Assembly: GCA_963677815.1 (NCBI GenBank) | Contig: OY782499.1 | Location: forward strand, 1,736,001-1,800,000 | DNA length: 64,000 bases | Reading direction: 5' to 3' | Origin: JAEKNW01 sp963677815 | GTDB lineage: Bacteria; Cloacimonadota; Cloacimonadia; Cloacimonadales; JAFGVF01 | Part shown: piece after piece, positions 51,301 through 59,524 of the stretch | Layout: each line of letters begins with the position of its first letter | Numbering within the stretch: position 1 is the first letter of the stretch | Notes under the pieces: generated by a model | The model's database searches: none | What the model was told of the DNA's origin: nothing | The model's input: the letters and a program-made list of their open reading frames with translations, nothing else | Translations under genes and position numbers: made by a program

Positions 51301-53771
51301 AGGTAATATTTCAAATCAATTGCTGAGTAATCAATGCCTTCTAAGATTTCCTTAACTTCTTCCATTTTACCAAGTCTTTGATAAATTTTGGTAGCTAAGA
51401 GTTTCAATTCTAGAGAATGTTTGGCAGTTCTTACTAGAGAATGAGCAATAGGGAATAGTTCAACAGCTTGTTCAAAGCTTTCAAAAAGATAATATAATTT
51501 TATCAGGATGAGATATTTTTCAAATATTGGAGGATATTGCTCCATAATTTTTATTAAATATTGGCCTTTAGTTGCAGAGACAACAATATCTAATTTTTCA
51601 CTTATCAGAGCAGCATCTTGGATAAGGTTTTTATCCACATGAGTAATAGAATCAACGATATTGATTTTTAAAACATCTATAAGGTTTTCGAATGCTGCTT
51701 CCTGCTTGTGTTGACTATCATTTAGCTTGTATAGTCTAAGATTGTATTTTCTAATAGCATCATAATCCTTAGCAATCTTAGCATTCTCAATAACACCTTT
51801 GCAAATCTCCATATCATTAATTTCAACATCTTCAAAATATGAAATTAATCGTTTAGAGTAGTTAATCAAATTATCTATAGAGCATTCTCTCACAAGTCTT
51901 TTTTTAGCTTCAGGAAAAGTAAAGTGATAATATTCACCATTTTTGTAGAGAATTTCATTATTTAAGGCATCAGTAATGAAGTGATATAATTGCAGGTCAT
52001 TTACTTTAAAGAAGCTTTTAATTAAATTTTTAGACAAAGGCGTTTGAACAATTGCTAACTGCATTAGATACATATAACTATCTTGCGATAAATTGCTCAT
52101 CCTAACATAAATGGAGTCAAGTATTGATTTCGGAAGTGTAGCGTTATCAATATTATAAGAGAAATCAAATTCGCTTTCATTCCAAATCTTCTTTTTTTGG
52201 ATTAAATCAATTAAGAACTCTTGCATGAAGTAGGGATTTCCACAAGTTCTACTATGGAGCTTTTGAATCATTTCTTCAGGTACATCAGTCTTCAATAGTT
52301 TTAAAATGTATTTCTTTGATTCTTCATATTCTAAGAAAGGTATTTTAATAATCACAGTTTCGTGTAGTTTAGTTACTTGTCTGTAGTTATTGAAAGATAG
52401 GGTAATAATGATTTTAGAAGTTGAAATAATATCAGCACAGAAGTTGATAAATTCAATACTATTATCTTCTAAAAGTTCAGCATGTCTAATAATAAAGACA
52501 AGAGGTTTTTCTTGTGATAGATGTTGAAGATAACTTTTGAGAGAAGCAAAGTCTTCTAGCATATCATCTTTAGAGAAATTGGTAAGTTTTGCTGCATCCT
52601 CAGATTCATAGAGGTATTTCTTAAATTTATCCGAGATTTTGTTTAGGTCATCTTCTAATAGGACAGATGAATTATTTTTACTTACAGAAGTATGAAATTC
52701 TTTAGTTAAGGCATAAAAAGGGTCTTTATGTTCTAGAGAACATTCATAATCAAAGATGAAATACTTACCAGTTAAGATGTGATATTTAAAAAGGGTCAGA
52801 ATATCACCCTTACCTAAGCCTCTACCTCCAACTAAAGAGATTAATTTTCCATTGTTATTTTCAACAGCATCAAGATATTGAACTAAGTTCTTACTAATAT
52901 CTTCATTCACATAATAGCTGTTGAACTTCAAAAAATTAACTGTTGACCATTGGTATGAGAAAGAATACTTTTTTATTTGGTTTTTATTAATAAAATCTAT
53001 AATCTCAGGAACACTTTTAAATCTATTTTCAGGATTTTTCTCTAAAAGTCTGATGATTAGTTTTTCTAAATCCTCAGGAATATCTGAATTGACTTGTCTA
53101 GGTAATTTAGGTAGTAAATAGTCCTTATTTCCTTGAATGACAGCCATTATTTGCTTGATAGAGAACGGAAAAGCTCCAGTAGTTAGTCTATAAAGTGTTA
53201 CACCTAAAGCATAGAAATCGCTTTCAGGAGTAGGTTCATTTCCAAGGTAAACTTCTGGGGCAATGAAAGGTAAAGAACCAGTTATCTTTTGAGGGTCACC
53301 ATCTAAATCAATTTTAAAGAATCCGTAGTCCATAACCTTTATTTGCGGACCTGACCCAGTAAATCTAAACAAAACATTATGAGGTTTTAAATCTTTGTGA
53401 ATCATACCATGGGTGTGAAGAGCATGTAAAGCATAACAAACTTGAGTGACTATATTGTATAATTCTGAAATATTATCTCTGTTTACAGGGAATCTATTAA
53501 GAGGGTGTCCATCATAATATTCGCTTAATGCATAGATATTATTGCCAATATTACCAAAGTCAATAATATTAATTAGATTTGGGTGGTTAATTTGGGTTAG
53601 ATGATGCATATTATTGGCAGGTAGTTTTTTATAAAATTCTTTAGCATCAAGATGATTGAAATATTTTAGTGCATATATTTTATCAGTTCGTAAATCTTTA
53701 ACCTTATAGACTGTTGCCCATAATCCAGAACCTAACTCCTCAATAACTTCATATCTGGAATCTAATATCAT
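48291..53771 (-). CDS. Giant Ser/Thr kinase - AAA - TPR - GAF - histidine kinase hybrid
   Basis: 1826 residues from the ATG at 53771 (AGAGGGATAATC upstream; an ATG 15 bases earlier has no site). Order: Ser/Thr kinase about 3-268 (GSGLWATVYK, ALKYF, MIHKDLKPHNVLF, VMDYGFFK with DYG for DFG); a STAND-like AAA region about 300-620 whose P-loop reads GGRGLGKGD (no Ser/Thr after Lys) and whose Walker B reads VFIIRHAELL (no Asp); TPR repeats about 640-1200; two GAF-like domains about 1260-1570; HisKA with SHELNTPL (His near 1587); HATPase with NAIRFTNDFGE, KDNGIGIP and GLGLGLSTC. Both kinases look active and the ATPase inactive. No response regulator is adjacent. Similar hybrids are known in cyanobacteria and myxobacteria. 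Confidence 0.9.
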   Translation of the reverse strand: MILDSRYEVIEELGSGLWATVYKVKDLRTDKIYALKYFNHLDAKEFYKKLPANNMHHLTQINHPNLINIIDFGNIGNNIYALSEYYDGHPLNRFPVNRDNISELYNIVTQVCYALHALHTHGMIHKDLKPHNVLFRFTGSGPQIKVMDYGFFKIDLDGDPQKITGSLPFIAPEVYLGNEPTPESDFYALGVTLYRLTTGAFPFSIKQIMAVIQGNKDYLLPKLPRQVNSDIPEDLEKLIIRLLEKNPENRFKSVPEIIDFINKNQIKKYSFSYQWSTVNFLKFNSYYVNEDISKNLVQYLDAVENNNGKLISLVGGRGLGKGDILTLFKYHILTGKYFIFDYECSLEHKDPFYALTKEFHTSVSKNNSSVLLEDDLNKISDKFKKYLYESEDAAKLTNFSKDDMLEDFASLKSYLQHLSQEKPLVFIIRHAELLEDNSIEFINFCADIISTSKIIITLSFNNYRQVTKLHETVIIKIPFLEYEESKKYILKLLKTDVPEEMIQKLHSRTCGNPYFMQEFLIDLIQKKKIWNESEFDFSYNIDNATLPKSILDSIYVRMSNLSQDSYMYLMQLAIVQTPLSKNLIKSFFKVNDLQLYHFITDALNNEILYKNGEYYHFTFPEAKKRLVRECSIDNLINYSKRLISYFEDVEINDMEICKGVIENAKIAKDYDAIRKYNLRLYKLNDSQHKQEAAFENLIDVLKINIVDSITHVDKNLIQDAALISEKLDIVVSATKGQYLIKIMEQYPPIFEKYLILIKLYYLFESFEQAVELFPIAHSLVRTAKHSLELKLLATKIYQRLGKMEEVKEILEGIDYSAIDLKYYLLFQDRLSVFLFKHGKIMEAISIEEALMEKFPATPENNMLILIAIIYNNLATYYSSIKRLDEAKYYFSKSISLFEKFNIEKQLVLIYNNIGDLYLKQGLTNDAYDFFLKSEELLERNYNSSTAVLTYINIAEANLKFGNFDTAKEYLFKAKEISDVIEGIKSDPSINRNLALAMSKTSTFKEYTDFIWANRPELKDNKFYDLDPLVKTYFYFLYEISAVSSIENLINGNSHISYSKLKEEEFYYNALNLLAITKKNYEVAYRNIEFAKEYAQTSRNKYAYTIFKIREIECLLHLDKIEEAQVIYEEVLSLCQKYNYGYWEAVLRLHKSKIDLLNPNVHLRKILRDLIDLANYCKDKGYLLLEIKAQGLSIQVLHQFGALEMNSPYIYDYKKKLEYIVDFSNIDMYKDFLTNKHYYSRKVTSFVFEKISPRKRLTKQTLNQKIAELLQIKDMNRIIFFFAKLLDTLVAPTSFTIAIYNQDNMTYEEFSSENFDFELIQSKDYSTLIKRSFNKNTVITKKIDDNNVAIIPLQIANNQVGFILVQDNGDVAYTKNEILILNSISLQATTIMLRVIDFIENHKRMTLMTRLMSVTNKLIGTNSLDRLEYEVVAEGINFLNASRGFFIQIEDSGNYKFTIALDNENNIVKQYTSLDNNALLKVQQLKKPLYSNNVSEDSFRRNRKRDKFLLLSYYCAPVIIDNKIYGIIYFDNYLDIQNQLYVNKEILKLFLLQVNTSIKNAVSYNNLFKKNIELVKLDSLKDDFINIVSHELNTPLTKLSTYVRKLKHNLTDNPTKREELLKNVENSVFKLINTTNDIITFNKFSITSSLRLAKIEIDELVNLSVQESLPLAEKRNLKITTDIEDNIPSVHGDWESLTIMLNQIILNAIRFTNDFGEISIGVRRSTFQNEKLNNQEALVIYVKDNGIGIPEKELGNIFKKFYELNDIYSHKSGTIEYRSSGLGLGLSTCKRIIDLNKGKIWIQSKEHEGTTVFMSLKIYRKKEDDKN

Positions 53772-53806
53772 GATTATCCCTCTCATGTCATATTTTAGAT
53801 AAAAAT

Positions 53807-53831
53807 CCTAAAGACCTATCTATTCTTTAGG
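53807..53831 (-). promoter_or_regulatory. Leader hairpin before the giant kinase gene
   Basis: On the minus strand CCTAAAGA pairs with TCTTTAGG, followed by ATTTTTAT. It sits directly after the promoter, inside the 5' leader, and has terminator form. Confidence 0.55.
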
Positions 53832-53838
53832 TTTTATA

Positions 53839-53866
53839 ACTATATAATTCTTTCGATTTATGTCAA
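53839..53866 (-). promoter_or_regulatory. Promoter of the giant kinase gene
   Basis: On the minus strand TTGACA (53866-53861), a 16-base spacer and TATAGT (53844-53839), five of six -10 matches. Confidence 0.75.
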
Positions 53867-53897
53867 GAGAAGATTAAAAAAGAAAAAAAGAAAAAAA

Positions 53898-53923
53898 GAG
53901 AGACATATAAAAAAATGTCTCTC
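53898..53923 (-). terminator. Terminator after the sorting-domain gene
   Basis: GAGAGACAT pairs with ATGTCTCTC; on the minus strand a long T-rich tract follows. Confidence 0.85.
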
Positions 53924-53944
53924 CAAGATTTATTATATATGCTA

Positions 53945-55420
53945 CTATTTCATCAAAACCATCTTATGAACAATCTTTTGTTCGCCCGTTTGAAGTCTTA
54001 GATAGTAAATTCCTGATGGCATATTTTTATTATTTTTATCCTTTCCTTGCCAAGTAGTTTGGTGTTTTCCTCTTGAAAACTGACTATCTTCTAAGCTTAT
54101 AAGCTTTTGTCCTTTTAGATTAAATACATCAATTTGAACGTGGCTAGCTTTACTGAGTTCAAAGGAGATAATTGTTTCCGGATTGAAAGGATTTGGATAG
54201 TTTGAAAGTTTGGTTAATAAACTAATATCATAGCTGTCATGATTTGGTGTTTGGTAGATATTTTCGGTGATGTAATCAATATTATTGTCTGATACACTAA
54301 AGATTATTTCTTCCCAGTTCCCTAAAAGTAGTTCAGAATTTTCATTACTTTGAAAGATAACTTCTTGAGAATAATCATAAGAAGTAGGATGGAAGTATAA
54401 AGTAATAGAATCATCAATTATAGCCTGAGCAGTCAATGGATAATTTGCATTTGCATCGTAGTATGTAAAGGACAAGTTGCCTTCCAGATGATCTACTTGA
54501 ATTCCAGAAATCACTGGAAGTATGTTTTCTTCTGCTTCTAAAGTTAAATCTTCTAAGAATATCATTGCTGGGTAAGTGTAATCTGTTTCTTGCATTCCCC
54601 CTGCAAGGGTAATCATGCCAGTTCCAGATACTGTAGAAAAGTTCGGATTATCAGGGTCAAACCAAGAATTGAAGTCTGCATCTGCATAAAGATCTGACCA
54701 ATTACAAGACAATATTAAGAGATTGTTGTCATCATCGATAGATGATTCAATGTTTCCAACCAACTCAATATCAGTCATTTCAGTTCCAGTAATTTTATAT
54801 AAACCGGGTTGAACTATTCCTGCCTGATTAACAGTATAGAGCAAGCCAAAGGGCATGAAATTAATATCATTAGGAATGATTAAGGATATATAAGAATAAA
54901 AAGGTCCCCAAATTGCTTCACTAACTGGAAAACCTCCTCCATTGTTTCTAATTGCAAAAAAAAGTTTTTCATCATTATATGTAAAATGAGTTGAAAGAAT
55001 ATCTAAGAATGTTTCATCTACAGATGCATCTTCCTCAGTATCATTAACTAACCAGTTTAAGTTATTGGCTTGAGGTTGCCCTTGATTAGTCCATGGAACT
55101 GGCTGGATTGCTACACCTGCATCAAGTTCAGAGATAACATCATTGTAGGCTCTAATGCCAACATGAACAGGATTATTATCTGGAGCTGGAAGGAAGGTCT
55201 GATAAGTATTACTATTGTCAATATAATCAAAAGTCTCATACTGCCACTGTCCATTACTCTCGTAATAGAAAGATAAATCATAAAAGAAATTCAATTCACC
55301 TCTAAGTCCGATAAGGTTATCCTCAGTTACCGCACTGAAACGAAGATTATCAATTAAGGGGGAACTGAAAATTGATATTGCTAAGATAAAAACAAGAAGA
55401 ACCAATAATATTTTTTTCAT
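53945..55420 (-). CDS. Secreted protein with C-terminal sorting (FlgD/Por-type) domain
   Basis: 491 residues from the ATG at 55420 (ATAGGAGTATTT upstream). Signal peptide KKILLVLLVFILAISIFSSP. The body (about 20-400) is beta-rich without a named family and has an acidic surface. The last 85 residues are a sorting domain: LSNYPNPFNPETIISFEL, VQIDVFNLKGQKLISL, SGIYYLRLQTGEQKIVHKMV. Such domains direct export through type 9-like systems or fold as FlgD-type Ig caps in Cloacimonadota and relatives. It starts 8 bases after the barrel gene, so the two are one unit. Confidence 0.85.
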   Translation of the reverse strand: MKKILLVLLVFILAISIFSSPLIDNLRFSAVTEDNLIGLRGELNFFYDLSFYYESNGQWQYETFDYIDNSNTYQTFLPAPDNNPVHVGIRAYNDVISELDAGVAIQPVPWTNQGQPQANNLNWLVNDTEEDASVDETFLDILSTHFTYNDEKLFFAIRNNGGGFPVSEAIWGPFYSYISLIIPNDINFMPFGLLYTVNQAGIVQPGLYKITGTEMTDIELVGNIESSIDDDNNLLILSCNWSDLYADADFNSWFDPDNPNFSTVSGTGMITLAGGMQETDYTYPAMIFLEDLTLEAEENILPVISGIQVDHLEGNLSFTYYDANANYPLTAQAIIDDSITLYFHPTSYDYSQEVIFQSNENSELLLGNWEEIIFSVSDNNIDYITENIYQTPNHDSYDISLLTKLSNYPNPFNPETIISFELSKASHVQIDVFNLKGQKLISLEDSQFSRGKHQTTWQGKDKNNKNMPSGIYYLRLQTGEQKIVHKMVLMK

Positions 55421-55428
55421 AAATACTC

Positions 55429-56109
55429 CTATTTCCAAATTTTATATGATAAAGTCAAAATATGACTTTGATTACTAAGCACAACAGCTTCCATGTCTTG
55501 ATAAGTTGGGAAGTTAATTTTATACCAAGAAAGAGAAAAACGATATTCTAGACCTAGAGGCAAACCAAAGGCCTTTAAATCAGTTGAAAAACCATAGAGT
55601 AAACTATAATCGAACTCATCTAAATCTTTTATTTTGTAAGAATCTTCTAAAGGGATAATGTTAAGAGCATCACCACTAGCAACTTCAACTTGACCATCTA
55701 TTTCATAATGGGCTTCAAGTAAATAAGAAAAAGAAAACCCAACTAAAGAATTGATTTTTACCTTCTTATAATCAATCAAGTTAAACTTAATTAAAAAAGG
55801 AACTTCTAGATAGTCTAGATCATACTGAAGATCAAATTTAACAGGCTGTTCTTTAACTTTAATAGTCTGTTTAGATCCTTTTTGTGAGTAAATAACTTCT
55901 TGAACAAAGGAAAGATTACTTGAAATATTATGCTCAACAAAAATACCTGCTCTTATAACAGGATAATTTTTGATATCAATCAAATAATCTTTTGCTTGCT
56001 CTTTGGAACCATAAGCTTGGGATAAACCACCACCAAAAATTATTCCAAAGTCAGTTGCTGAAATAATACCTGCGTAGAGAATATACAATATAACTAGTGA
56101 ATATCTCAC
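55429..56109 (-). CDS. Outer-membrane beta-barrel protein (PorT/OMP_b-brl-like)
   Basis: 226 residues. A signal peptide (YSLVILYILYAGIISA) is followed by FGIIFGGGLSQAYGS and IRAGIFVEHNISSNLSFVQEVIYSQKGSK-type strands (quoted in part: AGIFVEHNIS, FVQEVIYSQKG), which are typical of 8-10-strand OMP_b-brl_2 barrels. It ends ILTLSYKIWK. PorT is such a barrel in type 9 secretion; here it precedes a sorting-domain protein, but a secretion role is only inferred. Ribosome site: a weak GGGGTTATTA region. Confidence 0.75.
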   Translation of the reverse strand: MRYSLVILYILYAGIISATDFGIIFGGGLSQAYGSKEQAKDYLIDIKNYPVIRAGIFVEHNISSNLSFVQEVIYSQKGSKQTIKVKEQPVKFDLQYDLDYLEVPFLIKFNLIDYKKVKINSLVGFSFSYLLEAHYEIDGQVEVASGDALNIIPLEDSYKIKDLDEFDYSLLYGFSTDLKAFGLPLGLEYRFSLSWYKINFPTYQDMEAVVLSNQSHILTLSYKIWK

Positions 56110-56134
56110 TTAATAACCCCTTGACGAAAAAATA

Positions 56135-56161
56135 AAGGTTGGAACAGAAAATCCCAACCTT
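56135..56161 (-). terminator. Terminator of trxA
   Basis: AAGGTTGG pairs with CCAACCTT; on the minus strand TATTTTTTC follows. Confidence 0.85.
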
Positions 56162-56169
56162 CTATTAAT

Positions 56170-56481
56170 TTAAAGAAAATTCTTAATTTTATTTGCAAGA
56201 ACGCTTTTAGAAACTACTCCTACAGTTTGATCTACTTCTTTTCCATCTTTGAAAATAAGAATTGTAGGAATACTCATAATTTTGAAATTAGCAGTTAATT
56301 CTGGATAATCATCAACATTTAATTTATAAACTTTTACATCCGGCATTTCTTTTGCTATATCTTCAACTACTGGTGTCATTAATCTACAAGGACCACACCA
56401 AATAGCCCAAAAATCTACAATACTCACACCTTCTTTAACTGAATCTTCGAAATTTTCATTAGTAAGAGATATTAAAGACAT
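56170..56481 (-). CDS. trxA: Thioredoxin
   Basis: 103 residues, one thioredoxin fold. The redox site is WCGPC (Cys29, Cys32), the cis-Pro loop reads MSIPTILIFKDGK, and there is no signal peptide, so it is cytosolic. Strong ribosome site CTGGAGGATAT. It lies 84 bases after potC with its own terminator. Confidence 0.96.
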   Translation of the reverse strand: MSLISLTNENFEDSVKEGVSIVDFWAIWCGPCRLMTPVVEDIAKEMPDVKVYKLNVDDYPELTANFKIMSIPTILIFKDGKEVDQTVGVVSKSVLANKIKNFL

Positions 56482-56565
56482 ATATCCTCCAGAACAATTT
56501 TATAATATTATAGTAATTTTTTAACTTATAACAAAAAAAAAATAAAAAAACTGCTTGAATCTATA

Positions 56566-57360
56566 CTATATCAACATCTTTCTGATAGGCTTTGAAATGA
56601 AGGTTATGAATAATGTCAGCATAATCATTATAGAAGACAAAGCATTGATGGTTGTTACAGAACCTCTTCTAATCGCACTTTCTACATAGACAGGTAGGGT
56701 ATTGAAACCTCTTCCAGTTGAGAAGAAGGTTATAATGAAGTCATCTAAGGATAAAGTAAATGCTAATAAAGCAGCAGCCAGAATACCAGGTAGGATTATT
56801 GGGAATTTTACTTTCCAGAAAAACTGACTCTTGTTAGCTCCTAAATCCATAGCAGCTTCTTGTAGTGAATTATCAAAACCTTGTAATCTTGATTGAATTA
56901 CGATTATTGTGTAAGAAACACAAAAGGTTATATGGGCAATAATTACTGTAATTTTCCCCATTGGAAAGCGAAGAAAACTAAATAGCATGGCAATTGAAAC
57001 CCCCATTAAAATGTCAGGCATAACAAGAGGTAAGAAAATGATTCCCTGTAGGAGTTTCTTAGCTTTAAAATACTTATTTTCTAAACCAAGTGCTGTTATC
57101 AGTCCAATAGCAGTAGAAATCACAGTCGAAATACTAGCAACACTAAGAGAATTCCAAAAAGCACTTTTGAGATTTTCATTCTCCCATAAAAGCTGATAAT
57201 ATTTAAAAGTAAAGCCATTCCAACCAGCAATGATTTTTGAGTCATTAAAACTATATGTTATCAATATAAGAATAGGTACATAAAGAAATAGTAAAACCAA
57301 TGTAAAAATTACTATATTGAAGTTTCTGAAGAATAGTTTCAAATTTGATTTATAGTTCAT
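56566..57360 (-). CDS. potC: Polyamine ABC transporter permease PotC
   Basis: 264 residues, six helices. The cytoplasmic EAA loop reads LQEAAMDLGANKSQFFWKV, the contact for PotA. The start overlaps the potB stop by 4 bases (ATGA). With potA, potB and potD it forms a complete spermidine/putrescine importer. Confidence 0.93.
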   Translation of the reverse strand: MNYKSNLKLFFRNFNIVIFTLVLLFLYVPILILITYSFNDSKIIAGWNGFTFKYYQLLWENENLKSAFWNSLSVASISTVISTAIGLITALGLENKYFKAKKLLQGIIFLPLVMPDILMGVSIAMLFSFLRFPMGKITVIIAHITFCVSYTIIVIQSRLQGFDNSLQEAAMDLGANKSQFFWKVKFPIILPGILAAALLAFTLSLDDFIITFFSTGRGFNTLPVYVESAIRRGSVTTINALSSIMIMLTLFITFISKPIRKMLI

Positions 57361-58241
57361 TGACTTCTCCTAGAGTTATGCTTATAATAATTATAACCAG
57401 TTAAGAGTAAGAAGGCTACTAAAATCAATAAGAGAAAAGATAGGGCAGATGCTAGAGGCCAGTTTCGTGGAATTGATTTAACCTTGAAAGTAATTAACTG
57501 ACCAATAAAGGGGGAACTCTGATGTCCAACTAATTGAGGTATAATGTAGGTACCTAAAGCAGGGATAAAGACTAAAATAGAGCCTGCAAAAATACCCTCT
57601 AAGGAGAGAGGAATAGTAACCTTGAAAAAGGATATTATTTCGTTAGCTCCTAAATCCATTGAAGCTTCTAAAAGATTATAATTAAATTTCTCTAGAACAG
57701 AATAGATAGGCAATATCATATAAGGCAAATACACATAAACCATTACTAATAAGACAGCTCCATCTGTTCTTAATAACATCAAAGGTTCTTGAATAAACCC
57801 CAGATATAATAGGAGATTATTAAGTAATCCTTGAGAAGATAAAAATATTTTCCATGAAAAGATTCTAATAATGAAATTAGTCCAAAAAGGAATAATTATC
57901 AAGATTAAGAGAATATTTTGCATTTTCTTAGAAGCCTTAGCTATCAAATAAGCAACAGGGAAACCAATTAAAATTGTTATCAAGGTTGTTGCTATCGACA
58001 TTACAAGCGAATGGGTAATCGAATCAATATAGGACTGTGAAAATGCTTGTCTCCATGAATCTAAAGAAAAAATAAATTTTATGTCATAAACACCAGGTGT
58101 TAATATACTATAAAATATTACTATTATATAAGGAATGAGAAAGAAAAGAGTTATCCAAATCAAGAAAGGGCTGGTGAGTAACCAAGAGTTCTTATTTTCT
58201 CTTTTTAGTTTAGCTTTTTCATTTTTGGTCAATCTTTCCAT
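57357..58241 (-). CDS. potB: Polyamine ABC transporter permease PotB
   Basis: 294 residues, six helices plus a charged cytosolic N-terminus. The EAA loop is LLEASMDLGANEIISFFKV. It directly abuts potA (no intergenic base) and overlaps potC. Confidence 0.93.
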   Translation of the reverse strand: MERLTKNEKAKLKRENKNSWLLTSPFLIWITLFFLIPYIIVIFYSILTPGVYDIKFIFSLDSWRQAFSQSYIDSITHSLVMSIATTLITILIGFPVAYLIAKASKKMQNILLILIIIPFWTNFIIRIFSWKIFLSSQGLLNNLLLYLGFIQEPLMLLRTDGAVLLVMVYVYLPYMILPIYSVLEKFNYNLLEASMDLGANEIISFFKVTIPLSLEGIFAGSILVFIPALGTYIIPQLVGHQSSPFIGQLITFKVKSIPRNWPLASALSFLLLILVAFLLLTGYNYYKHNSRRSQ

Positions 58242-59396
58242 CTATTTCCTTCTTAGATTTTTCATAATATTTTCTGAATGTAAGCCAGTATCATCTGTCT
58301 CAAAAATGATATGTGTATCTGTATCATGCCAGTAGAGATAAACTTTTTCCTCCCAGTCTAGAGATAATTCATCTACATAAACTTTTTTGTGTTGCTGAAA
58401 GACTCTGAAGAGATAAGAACCGACTTTAACAATGTATTGAGTATGAGTGCCTGCGTATAGGATATCTTCAATGACACCTTCAACAATATTGAAATCATCT
58501 TTTCTTTTAGGAGGTTTTCGAGAAATTGCTATTTTTTCTGGTCTGAGTGATAGAGTAACATTCTCATCTAATATTGGCTGTCTATGATAGGTGGTATCAA
58601 GCTCAATTTGATGGTCTGGATCTGTTTGACAGACAACGCTAGCATAGTCTTCGTGCAGAGCAGTCACTCTTCCTTCAATAAGATTAGTTTCTCCAATAAA
58701 ATAAGCTGAGAAAATAGTCTCAGGTCTTTCGTAAACATCATCAGGTGTTCCCACTTGAGCAAATTTTCCCTTATTCATAATAGCAAGTCTGTCAGCAATA
58801 TTAAGAGCTTCACTTTGGTCGTGAGTAACGTAAAGGAAAGTAATACCAACAGCATCATGGATATTAATTAACTCTATAAGCATGTGTTGTCTAAGTTTTA
58901 AATCAAGAGCAGCTAGAGGTTCATCAAGCAAAAGTACTTTTGGTTCATTAATCAGAGCTCTAGCTATAGCAATTCTTTGCTTCTGTCCACCACTAAGCTG
59001 ATTAGGATACTTATGAATGTGGTCTTCCATCTTAACTAACTTGAGCATTTTATCAACCCTATCTTCAATTTCAGATTTATTAGCTTTCCTTATTTTTAAG
59101 CCAAATGCTATATTATTGAAGATATCCATGTGAGGAAAAAGAGAGTAATTTTGGAATATTGTATTTACAGGTCTCTTATAGGGAGGAAGTTGTGATATAT
59201 CCTTATCTCCTATAAAGATTTTCCCTTCTGTTGGGGTTTCAAAACCTGCAATCATTCTCAAAAGAGTTGTTTTTCCACAACCACTTGGCCCAAGGAAGGA
59301 GAAGAACTCTCCCTGTTTAATATCTAAACTCAAAGAATCTACAGCAATAAAATTATCAAATTTCTTTGTAACATTTACTAATCTTAAATCTTCCAA
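58242..59396 (-). CDS. potA: Polyamine ABC transporter ATPase PotA
   Basis: 384 residues. The ABC domain has Walker A GPSGCGKTT, signature LSGGQKQR, Walker B VLLLDEPLAALD and the H-loop YVTHDQSEA. From about 240 a TOBE regulatory domain follows (ENVTLSLRPEKIAIS). Ribosome site AAGGACTGATT. It lies 128 bases after potD; that space carries a remnant of a second PotD tail. Confidence 0.95.
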   Translation of the reverse strand: MEDLRLVNVTKKFDNFIAVDSLSLDIKQGEFFSFLGPSGCGKTTLLRMIAGFETPTEGKIFIGDKDISQLPPYKRPVNTIFQNYSLFPHMDIFNNIAFGLKIRKANKSEIEDRVDKMLKLVKMEDHIHKYPNQLSGGQKQRIAIARALINEPKVLLLDEPLAALDLKLRQHMLIELINIHDAVGITFLYVTHDQSEALNIADRLAIMNKGKFAQVGTPDDVYERPETIFSAYFIGETNLIEGRVTALHEDYASVVCQTDPDHQIELDTTYHRQPILDENVTLSLRPEKIAISRKPPKRKDDFNIVEGVIEDILYAGTHTQYIVKVGSYLFRVFQQHKKVYVDELSLDWEEKVYLYWHDTDTHIIFETDDTGLHSENIMKNLRRK

Positions 59397-59407
59397 TAAT
59401 CAGTCCT

Positions 59408-59524
59408 TTATTTTTTCCTTTTTTTTAACTTTAATGGTATGAAGACAATTACCAATATCACATCATATAGGATTTTACGAAATCCACTTCTTTCATGATT
59501 ACTTTTTTCAGAATTAGCCTTTAT
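59408..59524 (-). pseudogene. In-frame second copy of the PotD C-terminal membrane tail
   Basis: Directly after the potD TGA the same frame stays open for 38 codons to a TAA. Its translation contains NSEKSNHERSGFRK, then ILYDVILVIVFIP and a basic end LKLKKRKK. The true PotD end reads ESEKSGMNK, IIYLLILVAVFIP, IFLRRLRK. Order, spacing and chemistry match, so this is a duplicated tail: the remnant of a second potD copy deleted internally, or a tail extended only on stop readthrough. Confidence 0.7.
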
